This document shows, one piece after another, positions 1-9,900 of a stretch of DNA of 64,000 nucleotides. The notes under the pieces were generated by a model. The model was given only the letters and a program-made list of their open reading frames with translations, searched no databases and was not told where the DNA came from. The stretch is from Ulva prolifera. Its lineage: Eukaryota; Chlorophyta; Ulvophyceae; Ulvales; Ulvaceae. Position 1 is the stretch's first letter; each line of letters opens with the position of its first letter. Both the position numbers and the translations under genes were made by a program. The stretch lies in contig CM041201.1 in the NCBI GenBank assembly GCA_023078555.1, forward strand, positions 7,695,172 through 7,759,171, in the 5' to 3' direction.

Positions 1-1010
1 CGACCACGACAGGCGGCAAAACGCAGGCTAGGAAGGAGGCTCAAAGCATGTAATAGGCACGATGTCGCGTCGTGCATGGAGGCTGCGATGAGCAGCGGTC
101 GTTGTTACAGCTACGCATTCCTGGAGGCAGAGCAGATCAATGAGTTACAAAAGAGTGAACGGGAGAAAACAAACACTGAAACCGAATCTCATCCGAATCA
201 ACAGCAACATACACTCACACACACACGAACACTACAACCGCACTCACAACTCAGTCCGGCAGGATCGCGTCCTCCAGAGCAGGTCAATGAACTCCGAGAC
301 ATGCGCTCGATGTCAGGCGGGCGCGAACGAATGACCGTGCACATGGCGGGAATCCCGCCACAGAATGACGATCGTATTGTAACTGTCTATCGTTCCACGT
401 GAACAGATTCCCGCCCTGAGCCCGGGTTTTGGGGTGTTGGCGACGTTTGTGCAGTGTCTACGAGGTCTCCATGGCGTCTCAAACGTCACACATCCGTGCA
501 CGGGTGAAACGGAGACAACGCCAGGGACGGCCACCCTTGCATCATGTATATTGTTGACACTGCAATGTATCCGGCTGACCTGGCGCGATGGAGCCGCCGA
601 AGCTGCGATCGGTGCTCCGAGGTGATAGAGCCGCGGGCAACAACGTCGCAAATCCGACGACCACGAAAGGCAGCAACACGGAGGCTAGGAACGACGCTTG
701 AAGCGTGCAACAGGCACGACATCGCGTCGGGAACGGAGGCTGCGATGAGCAGTGGGCGTTGTTACAGCAACGCATTCGTACCGACTCATGCACTTGATCT
801 CAGGTGGGCGTGAACCAATGTCCGTGCAAATGGCGGGAATCCCGCCACAGAATCACCATCGCATTGTAACTGTCTATCGTGTCACGTGAACAAATTCCCG
901 CCCTGAGCCCGGTTTTTGGACTGTTGGCGACGTTTGTGCAGTGTCCACGAGGTCCCGATGGTACAGCGGGCACAGGTCCCGATGGTACAGCAGGATGCGT
1001 GGCGGGAGAT
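1..1010 (+). repeat. R repeat, two tandem divergent units
   Basis: Two diverged copies of one module lie head to tail. The segment at 1-120 (CGACCACGACAGGC ... TTACAGCTACGCATTC) recurs at 657-776, and the perfect 15-nt palindrome GGCGGGAATCCCGCC at 345-359 recurs at 832-846, 487 bases later. Each palindrome is followed about 65 bases on by ATTCCCGCCCTGAGCCCGG, so the module can also fold between the two GGCGGGAAT/ATTCCCGCC arms. Unit 1 carries about 170 extra bases (roughly 130-300). Further copies lie at 15445-15760 and 53583-54060 in the same orientation. Short open frames here on both strands are not convincing genes. Confidence 0.8.
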
Positions 1011-1083
1011 GTGGTACAGGTGGATCTGAACAGCTCGTTACAGGGTAGACACAATCTGGCTATGTAACGATGGTCACTCATGA

Positions 1084-1290
1084 CACTTCAGAGTTGGATA
1101 TATGGTGCCGGGAACTCATCAACAGTTTCAGTGTGGTTCTCCTCTGATACGGTGGACTAAACTATCAAAACAGAAGCCGGCTCGATATGTGGCCTGCCAT
1201 AAGGTAACACCCCCTGCAGGCCCGAGTGGGCGTGGCACCCACTCACACACACGCACTGGCGTCGGCCGCAGTTGACCAACGGTAATGTCC
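1084..1290 (+). pseudogene. Remnant of endonuclease-like exon (unit copy 1)
   Basis: This segment aligns with 54208-54471 of the second unit copy but lacks about 75 internal bases. Those bases encode, in the other copy, the TW...STID segment that resembles the C-terminal part of APE-type endonuclease/exonuclease/phosphatase domains. Without them no intact frame remains. The deletion is seen directly; the domain assignment is inferred from the other copy. Confidence 0.4.
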
Positions 1291-1635
1291 ACCCTCCACA
1301 CCTCAGCAGCAGCACCACACATGTGCAAAGAGCGCCAGACATGCCGGATCCTTGCGCCTGTCAGCATGAAAACGTGAATGGCGAGCCCGTAGTACACCCG
1401 AGCCCCCCCAACCGTCAACCCGACGCGGACCCAGAGTTCTGGGTACATCCCACCGGCTTGGGATGCTGAGGCCGTCAGAGGCGGTTGTGGAACCCAGAGG
1501 GCGATGCTTCGCGTCTGAACGTCATCACCACGGTCCTTGGGGTGCTGTAACATGCCGCCAGGCGCCCAGGCTCTGCGGCTGTGGCCCTTCTCACCTGCCA
1601 GTCGCATGCAGTGCTGCAGCCCCTGCACTCTCACA

Positions 1636-1773
1636 GCAAGAATTTCTCGCACGCACGGGTGCCACCTGACGGAAGCTGACGTACGCATCGTGCTCACGGG
1701 TGTAGATGTCGACGCACCTCATGAAAAGGACCTGCTCCAGAGCTCAATCCCGCCATCTTTGAAATTCTGTAAT
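1636..1773 (+). pseudogene. Conserved exon fragment, unit copy 1
   Basis: One reading frame is shared with 54894-55037 in the second unit copy. It includes the peptide HLTEADVRIVLTG followed by DVDAPHEKDLL, with conservative changes between copies (K/N, I/F, R/H). Frame conservation suggests former coding. I do not recognise the family. It sits between the nuclease-like remnant and gene U and may belong to one broken gene. Confidence 0.3.
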
Positions 1774-1972
1774 CTTGGCGTCGTGAACACGAGTCTGGCA
1801 AACGAAACGGGAGGTTATATCGCTGGAGCGGCACACGCGACGTACTTGTTTCTGCTGTCACGGTAGAAAGGCTGCTATCACGATGGTGGAAAGTGGAGAC
1901 AGCGGAGGTATGTGCGGGTGTAGTGCTGAAGGCCTGTATCCGGGTACTAAGGTGCTGTACACGCGGGAGACT

Positions 1973-2133
1973 GTTACTGGATTGGTGGCGCAGGGGTCGC
2001 ATGGATACGGGCTCATGTCTATAACGTACGTGACCGCAGAGGTGACCACCGCAGGGCGAAGGAGCAGCAGAGCCCCCACACGTGGATCGTGTCTGTGCGA
2101 CTTATCATGTGGACGAGCCCCACGGGTGCCTAG
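1973..2133 (+). pseudogene. Conserved exon fragment with 1-bp frameshift
   Basis: This matches the intact frame at 55241-55444 (VTGLVSQGSH ... AKEQRFPRTW). In this copy a single-base deletion near 2048 shifts the frame. After it, codons for AKEQQSPHTW continue in the neighbouring frame and run to a TAG. Conserved codons on both sides of the shift show that the sequence once coded. Function is unknown. Confidence 0.4.
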
Positions 2134-2625
2134 AGGCGTAGAGTGCGTGTGTGCGATCGTCACGTTGACCGTTTACGATTAATTTCTGGTTCCTTGAAGT
2201 GGTACTGCGACAGGGCACGGCGTGGGCAACGACCCCGCGGCGCATTCCACTCACGTAGAATCGCATCATTACGGTGATCTCTCATAGCTACTCTGTGTGT
2301 CCCGGCTGGGGATTCTGTCGCGCGGGGCCGTGGGGGACGCCTTAGGTGCAGGCTGCAAGCTTACACAAGGTCATCGGCACGGCGAACGACGCGCCTGCTT
2401 GCGAACATCTTCGTCGTCAACAAGGCTGTGTACATCTGGGTAGCGACGCCGGTGGATTGGGGCAATAGATGGCGGAGGTCGGCCTCATTTCTGGAGAGGT
2501 ACGCAGGTTGACAGAGAGGATAAGGCTGCATGCATATGTGCATGCATACAGTGGTGGGCCCGTGCCTGCGCGCTGCGTCGTGTACTGCACTGGTGCACGA
2601 CTAGTGCTTTGAGTCGTCAGTCGAC

Positions 2626-4843
2626 TTGGGCAATGTACGACCAGTGCGATATACCACCAGATGTCCACTGCCTCCTACTAGTACTGTCGGCACGCTGAAG
2701 GTCGTGGCGGATCCACGTTGCCCTCAGTCGCACCAGTGTAGCTGTGCATGTGTTCACTCTGCGGTGTGCCTACAGGGGGAACACTGCAACCTGGACCGGA
2801 CAAGTGGGGATGACGGCGGGGTAGCAGAGTCCAGCACGGCGCTCGGGCAGTGCGAATTCAGCACGGCGCTTGACGCTGGAGGCAGCGAGGCCGTCGTGGC
2901 CCGGTGGGTGGCCCGGATGGAGGCGGTCACGGGTAGCCTGGTGCGCCATGGTCGCAGTGGGACGCGACGCAGCAAGGATACGCACCGGGGGGGGAAACGG
3001 CGCGAGCGAGAGCGTCGAGGGCGGCCTGCACCTCCGCCGAGGTGTGCACGCCCTAGCTGCTGTCAACCAACCATGCCTGAGCATATGCTGCAGCACATGT
3101 GAACCAACCATTCTTGCGCATTCACTGTGAGACAGGCAGTCCTGCACATGCGCTGTGATCCAACCATCCCTGCGCATGCGATGTGAACCAGCCGTTCCTG
3201 AGCATGCAATGTGAACCAGCCTTTCCTGTGCAGGTTCCCGACCGAGCCGGCACCGGCAGAGGTTGCGGGGTTGACGGTGGAGGTGTTGGCGTCGTACACC
3301 GATGACGTGCAGTGGAGTGTGCGCTGGCACGCGGTGCCCCGGGTCAAGAGGTACGTCTTTGCTCCTGTGCCCATCCCCCGCCTCGGTGGCATGTTGCAGC
3401 GCGCGAGCCGCGTCGGTTTGCAGGGCGATGGCGCATTGTGTGCAAGGCAGGCGTGGCCACCATCCGAATGTCCGGCGGCTGTGGCGGCGTGAGGAGTTCC
3501 GGGATGTGGCGCGCGGGCGGCGCGGCGCCGTCCAGCGCAACGGGTGGCGCGACCAGTACGTTGCCAAGGTCAGCCTTTCGCCGGCGACAACCGCCGGAGG
3601 TGCACGGTCACGGGCGGCGCTGGAGGGGCGCGTGCGAGCTGCACGCGCGTGGCTGCTGAACCCTGAGAGGAAGCGAGCGGTGACGGCCACGCACACGCCG
3701 ACACGCGTGCACGTGATGGACGCGCCGGGCGATGTCATCGTGCAACAGTCGCAGTACGGGCTCGCGTGGTGCGAGGGCCTCGCACCAGCGGCGGGGTTCG
3801 ACGCTGCGGGTCCGGGGACCGCCATCGGCACACCCAGTGCAGAGCGGGCGAGGCAGCTTGTGCCCGGGCGCGTCACCGCCGGCATGCATCTCGGCTCCTG
3901 CATCGTGCGGTGTGTCCAATCCTTGCTGCGGAATGCCGTGGCTGAAAGGCCAAGTGTTTGGTCAGTTCCAACAAGTGCGGCCGTCCCTGAGCGTCATGGA
4001 GGGCACAGACGTCGGACTACTCGTGGGCGAGCCCAAGACACATCGCGTGGTCGTCACCGCCCTGTCATCAAGCTCGGCCCATGGCCTGATGCTGCGGGCG
4101 TTCATCTTCAAGGACCTGCTATGCACCAAAGCAGCGGCGCTGCAGCAGCTCCCCGGGTTGCCAGCCCAAAAGACTCTGGTGCTGTCATCGCACCCACAGA
4201 GACAGGGGCGTCGTTGGCGGGCATGTTTGCCCCGTCCGCTTGCGCAGCTGTCACTGGCTTGCATGCAGGCACAACATCTGTGGTGGATGCCACAGTAGCG
4301 CATGTCACCCCTGTAGATTGCTGCAAAACCAAAGAGACTGTAGATGCGATGAGCGCCGTATTACGGGATGCAATGGCTGGGGAAGAGGGAGCGCGTGACA
4401 TCGGGTGGCAAGGCGGCGGCATGGAGTCCGGACGTGCGCCTGGCATGGCGCTCGTGGACGATCATGTCGCGGCAGTCCCCCCACACGCGGTGCATGGTGC
4501 TGCGACAAGCGGTGGAGGTGCCTTGTATGGCAGTGAAGCCGGGGACACGGATCGTTCCGCTGTTCAAGTTTCCTCCAGCGAAACAGGCTCTGATGACGAC
4601 GACATATCCTACGTGCCGTCTGCGGCAGGGTCTTTGCCTGCGAGCCCTGTGTTGTCTGATGCTGAGGGCGACGGCGACGACGACGTTGTGACGGTCTGCG
4701 ATACCTCCCCTGCGAAGAGTGTTGGTGATGAGGTCGCGGAGCTGCACCGTCTCGGGGACCTGCTCGAACGACCAGAGCTGTATGCAAGGTGGGTAGTTGC
4801 TAAACACTTGCACCAAGCCTGTGTGCCATGTTCTATATTATAG
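2626..4843 (+). CDS. Gene U, unknown protein with acidic C-terminus (partial model)
   Basis: I model three exons with matching phases: about 2626-2903, 3234-3350 and 3424-4843. The donors are CG|GTGGGT at 2904 and AG|GTACGT at 3351, the acceptors GTGCAG at 3233 and TTGCAG at 3423, and both introns have phase 2. The first exon is cysteine-rich (CPQSHQCSCACVHSAVC) and its frame is kept in the second unit copy at 55703-56166. The last exon is long. It begins basic (RREEFRDVARGRRG) and ends in a Ser/Asp-rich stretch (SSSETGSDDDDISY; SDAEGDGDDDVV). No known domain is recognised. The true start is not placed: upstream of 2626 this copy has in-frame stops where the other copy is open. The end is also uncertain, because a donor at 4793 could splice it onward. 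Confidence 0.45.
3059..3233 (+). repeat. 28-bp minisatellite inside gene U intron
   Basis: About six imperfect copies of a 28-bp unit, for example ATGTGAACCAGCCGTTCC followed by TGAGCATGCA, fill the second half of the modelled intron 2904-3233. They stop exactly at its acceptor, CCTGTGCAG. The last unit itself supplies the pyrimidine tract and AG. Confidence 0.75.
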
Positions 4844-5026
4844 TTATACTATAGTCTGGTTTGACTGGCATTTCTAAACTTATCATATTCACAAAATAAG
4901 GTAAATAGCCAATAGCGTGTTTGCAAAACAAGTATGTGAATGAGTTGGCCACACGCGACGCCAGCGGCGGCTCGGAGGAGCGAGGACCGAACGCAGACAT
5001 GTCCGTGCAGGGTCGCGAGCAGCAGC

Positions 5027-6964
5027 ATGGACACGGCAGCGGTGGGTCATGATGATGTGGTCATGCCCCGCAAAGAGATGCTCGTGCGCAACCTCACTGC
5101 GGGGTGGCCCGTGGTGTGGTCAGACAAAGACGCGGCGTGGTACAAGTGCATTCCTTGCCGGGATGTGCTGTCTCAGGAGGTGGCTGCGAGATGTCTGTTT
5201 ACCTTTGCACGTGCATACCTTGCAGCTTTGGGGTCTGCTCGGGACGATCCTGTGTTTGACGAACAAGGTGATGCCTCACGTGACACCCCCACTGCGCTCC
5301 TCGACGACATTCAGAAATCCCAGAACGCCAAAGGGGAGGTGACCATGGGTAGTATCGTGAAGTCCTTCAAGGGATGCTCTGGCAAAGTCTTTTGTCACAC
5401 GCTGACGCTGCTGACATGGGCTGGCCACATTGGCAGTTTCAACACACTGGCAATGTACCAGTACCATTTGTCGACGATCGTTGATGCATATTATGCAAAC
5501 AAGGAGTGGATCATTCGTGCCAGCCCCGAAGTTGCGAAGGTGTGATATTGTAGTCTATCCCATAGAGTCGGATACAAACTGCCACATTTACCTTGTTGCC
5601 CTCTTGCTTCTGGTGACATGATGGTGGGTCTGTATCATCGCGTGTTGTATGTGAAACCTTGCCACTACTGACTAGCGGTACGGGGCTCAAATTTACACGG
5701 CCTGCGTGTGGCGTTTGTCCACGGCTGTCGTTATGCAGGCCCGGAGGGACGCGTCCTACCTGTTCCGAGTGTTCAGGCCGTATGTGCGGCTATACGTGAT
5801 GGCCCTGAAGGCTAATGGCGCTATCAACACACTGAAGCCGAAACCGATGCAAGCTTCCGAGCTCAGAAGCTGCGCAGAGGCAACAAACTGCGGCGCGATG
5901 ACCATCATGTATGGTCGGGTGACAGCGTTCATCAAGATGTTGTCCGGGGCACGGAACCCAGTGTTTGTGGCACTACGCTGGGGCCATGTTCATTTCATCC
6001 CCACGTACTACGTCGACGAGGCGACGCGTGAGACGCTGGTGCGCGCGCGATTCTGCCATGGCCTTGGTGACTTGTCAACATGCGCATGCTGTATGATTCC
6101 ACATGTCTTGGCGCGCGAGTCGATTGGTCCGCCCCGGCAGTCGTTTCTTGCTCGAGTGCGAGTCATTTGCTTTTCCGACGACAGCGCGGTGGGACCCTTG
6201 CGTGGTCTGTACGTCTCACACGGCTCTTACTGCGCAGGTCACATTCATGTGTGGCTTCTCCATTGCGTGGGATAAAAGCCCACACCACTTTGGGGTGAAG
6301 AACATCGTTGTGGACAACACGGCCGCCCTCAACGCGGAGGATGCGGACTGGCACAACAGCCTCGGCGCAGTTGGGGAGCATCTACTGTCCATCGCGCTCC
6401 ATCAACGCATCATCGATGTCGCTGATTTGGCTGGCCTCCAGATTGGTGAGAAGTTCAAGTTGAGTCACCTGCTCAAGCGTCGCAAGTCGGCCGGGGCTGG
6501 GGACCCCGATCCATCAGCGGTCGATGCAATGTGTGCTCTTGTGGAGAATGTGGTTGTTGGCCTGTTCATTGGGGGTCTCCCACATGTGCAGGTACACATG
6601 CATGGATCCATACACAGGTGGTGTGATGCAACACAGACACATGGTCCTCAGTGATGCATGTGGCTCATGCAGGTTTTGCTTTTGTCGCTTCCACGGCATG
6701 GTCCCTCTGCGGTACATCCCCCTCGCGCCATTTGCTATGTCTGCGCTGCTGGCACGGTTCACCGCAGCCGCAGACAAGAAGGCACTCACGCGAGAGCTCC
6801 GGTCGGGCATGGTGTTCGGCCGCATGTTGCAAGCGCAGCTATTCCATAATGGCCACGAGAACCGTGTCTCTATTGCGAATGGCGGCCAGTGGTCGATCAA
6901 CTGCGACACGTACCAAAACGAGTATCTGCACCCGGCCTTTTTGAATGCCCTGTTTGGGGATTTG
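5027..6964 (+). CDS. Exons 1-4 of the 2,162-aa gene: N-terminal region
   Basis: Residues 1-495. Exon 1 has WYKCIPCRD and a helical stretch. Exon 2 (172-271) contains GARNPVFVALRWGHVHF at about 241-257, which resembles box I of tyrosine recombinases (G-x-R-x-x-E-x-x-x-L-x-W), except that Val replaces the usual Glu. Exons 3-4 carry a basic HLLKRRKSAGAG segment and the LFHNGHENRVSIANGG region. No HxxR/HxxY box or catalytic tyrosine could be placed, so recombinase activity is only a possibility. Introns 1 and 2 are both 199 nt. Confidence 0.6.
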
Positions 6965-9900
6965 GTACGCTCAGTCCTGCGGTGCATGTCGGCATTTTTG
7001 CATACCTTGCTCACACTGCCCCTTTGCTGCGCATGTGATCAACTGCAGCTGCTCCCTCTAGTTACGTATACGTTTGGTGTCTGTCTGGTGTGTTATCTCC
7101 AGTTATGACCGCAGTCCCCACCTGCGTGTATTTGATCCCATGCACTGCAACCAACAATCCCAACACCTCTCGACCCTCTCCGCTTGCAGTGTCTTGCGGA
7201 CCTCGGGGTGCCGTCGGCGATGAAGAATCTTGTCAAAGCTGCGGCGTTCAAGGCGCTGAATGTGCAGCGCGATGAAAACCCCTACGCCTTGGCTGTGTAT
7301 TTGCACGCTGCCGTTGGCAACTTGTTCTTGCGGAGCGCGGACGGTCGGCGGCAACTGCGAGCAGCTGACATGCATGGCAACGCCCTTCTTAACGCAAGTG
7401 TGCGAATTCACACCGCCGACTCCGAGGGTGCATTTGCGGCGTACGGGTGGACCCTCATCCGCAAGCTTCATCCCCAGGGCCCCGGACAGCTGCATCTATG
7501 GGGGGAGGAGAAGCATAAGCCTGCAGCGAACAGCGCAGGTGTGGCGTCCTGCGTGTAGAGGATGTTGTATGTCCGTCCGAGCTTCTATTCTCCTGTGACG
7601 TGTTTTTGTTGTTCTTGCGGTGCCTGGTGTCATGCATGTTTGGCACACCCGCACAGGGGGTGTTCTGTCTCCGTCGGCCTTCGTTAGCAGCTTGGGTGTC
7701 GTGCTGTGGGGCGGATGGTGTCCACTCGTACATCGGCGGGTTCGAGTTCCCGGGCGTATCGTACTGTACTGTGGCATGGCGCGCTATGCTGCCAGTCCCC
7801 CCCTTTCTCAACGAGTGATGTCTGTGGCGGTGTTGCAAGAGGTTTTGTGGCGTTCAGTGCCGACTGCGTGTTGTGTGCGGGCGTGTATGTGCCTACTTCA
7901 TTTGCCGTTGTGCATGGTGTGTCTGCGACCCCCACAGCGCGGCGCTGCGGCATACAAAGCCGCCACGCTCGTGTTGCGTCCCTATCTGCTAATTGCACTA
8001 ATCCCTTTGCACAACACGCTGATGCTGGGTGCATTGCGTGTAGAGGAGTTGAAGGGGTTCTGCACAATGCTGGGGACAAGTGGCGAGGTTCAAACGGCAT
8101 GGCTGAGCCAGCTTGAGAACGCTGGCGGGGAGCACGGCGTTGATTTACGTGACATGCTGAGCACGGCCAGCGGGGGCAAGGTCACGTCGTCTCTGGAGGC
8201 TATGCGGGTGGTTGGAGAGACCGTTGCAGCTGATGTGTATGACCACCTCCTTGATCGTGACGCCCAGGTGGAGGGCCTCACTGTTGAGGACGTGGCGGAA
8301 GACGTTGACCTCTGTCGCTTTGGGCAAGAGCTATCGTGTGCGCAGCTGTTTGGTCCGGCAGGGGATTTCATGGTTGAGCGCATGCGGAAGCGGAAGTGTG
8401 TGTATAATGCCGACGCCATGCGGCGGAAGCGACTCACCAAGATGCGGGTTGGAGACATTGAAGTGCAGGTGCGCATGGCTGCCAATTTTTGGTCTGTATG
8501 GTGTCTGCGATATGCGGATCGTGGCTGTAGCATGTGCTATGTTGATGTTGGCCATGACATGCGCGTCAAACTGATTTCTGTCTGCACCTGCTTAAGATGC
8601 CTCACAGCAAAACACACCATCAGTGTAGTTCCAACGTTCAGGTCTCGACGGAAGGTCTCAACGCCATCTTGATGCATCGCAAGGCAGTGCTGCAACACTT
8701 CAGCATTGCAGTGCAAAGACCGCCAACACTACGCATGATGGATTGGGTGTGCTCCGCTGGCGGAGGTCTCTTCATCGGTCTCCTGCGGCACATTCGTGAG
8801 GGTGGTCGGGGCCTTGAGCACATGCTGCAGTACCTACGTCTTGGTACGATCTCGACTTGTTGGTGTGCAAGGAACACAGTGGCACCTCGACTTTGAAGGC
8901 GTGCTAGTCGGTTATGGATGTGTGTCACACATGCTTGAACGCTGTGGCCTTGTTATGTTTGTTCACGGTTGCGACAGAATGTACCACGTCTGCCTACTGC
9001 ACCTACTGCACCGGTGTCACCTGATGCATGCTGAAGATGATCGGTCTTGGCGCTGCTGCAGATAAGGCACCGGTGCCAGTGGTGGTTCGCAGCTACAAAT
9101 CACTTGACGTGGCCAACCCGCTGAAGCGCCTGCAAGGCAAGTGTCTGGCGGTCGACCCGAAGAAGGTGGCTGCTGGAGCTGAAGGTGCCGACGAGCTGTG
9201 CCTAGCAGACACAACAGGAGGGGCCAGCCAGCGGTTTCACCTGTGCCCACACCACCTAGGGAAGCCGCTGTTGCTGATCGAGGACTTCCATGGCACCGGC
9301 ACCGCACGCTTTGTGCGGTATTGCAGCAACACGCAGCACAGGCGACTGATGGACATCGCGAACTTCACAGGGTTCGCGACGGTGTGTGACGCGCATCAAA
9401 CAGGCGCGACGCTACTCGGCCGGAAAGCGGTGCTGCCGTCGGCCGGAGAGGAGTTCCACGGGGTGGCAGCTACCGACCTCCGGCTTGACACTCTTGTCGC
9501 CGGGTCTCCAAACACCCATCGCCGCGACCTGGAGCGCTGCGATGTCAGCGTGTGCGAGAAGGAACCCGATCGCCGGAAGACTGTCACAGGGTTGTGCCGG
9601 AAGCACGTCAAGGTGTGCTACGCATGTATGGCTAGCGTGCCATGTGCATGCTCTTGACGATGGCCTGAGGTTCTTCAGCGGATTTTATGCACTGACGCTG
9701 AAGTTATAGCCGTATGTGGTTCTTAGTTTCAGGTTCTCGTCGTGTAGTCGTGCCTCCTGGCTGACATGGCGTGTGCTGCAGGTTCCACGGGTGATCGACG
9801 CGAAAGGCGTCGCAGCGGTGACTTGCAGTCGCTGTTATAACCTGAAGGAGCAGGGCCTCTTTCCAGATGCGCAGCGCAACTGGAAGCGGCAGTGCTGTGT

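Noticed and set aside
544-813. Small plus-strand protein in R repeats
   Set aside because: Frames in R are open on both strands in different copies, and indels between copies break them.
345-846. CRISPR-like array from the repeated palindrome
   Set aside because: Copies are 487 bases apart, the sequence between them is itself repeated, and the genome is eukaryotic.
1128-1697. 189-codon minus-strand frame
   Set aside because: It is not kept in the homologous segment of the second unit copy except in part (54324-54644), where the plus-strand frame carries the recognisable motif.
3059-3233. CRISPR array from the 28-bp repeat
   Set aside because: Units abut without spacers; it is an intronic minisatellite.
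2770-3903. 377-codon open frame on the minus strand
   Set aside because: It is the mirror of gene U exons in GC-rich DNA, crosses the intron minisatellite, and is not conserved in the second unit copy.
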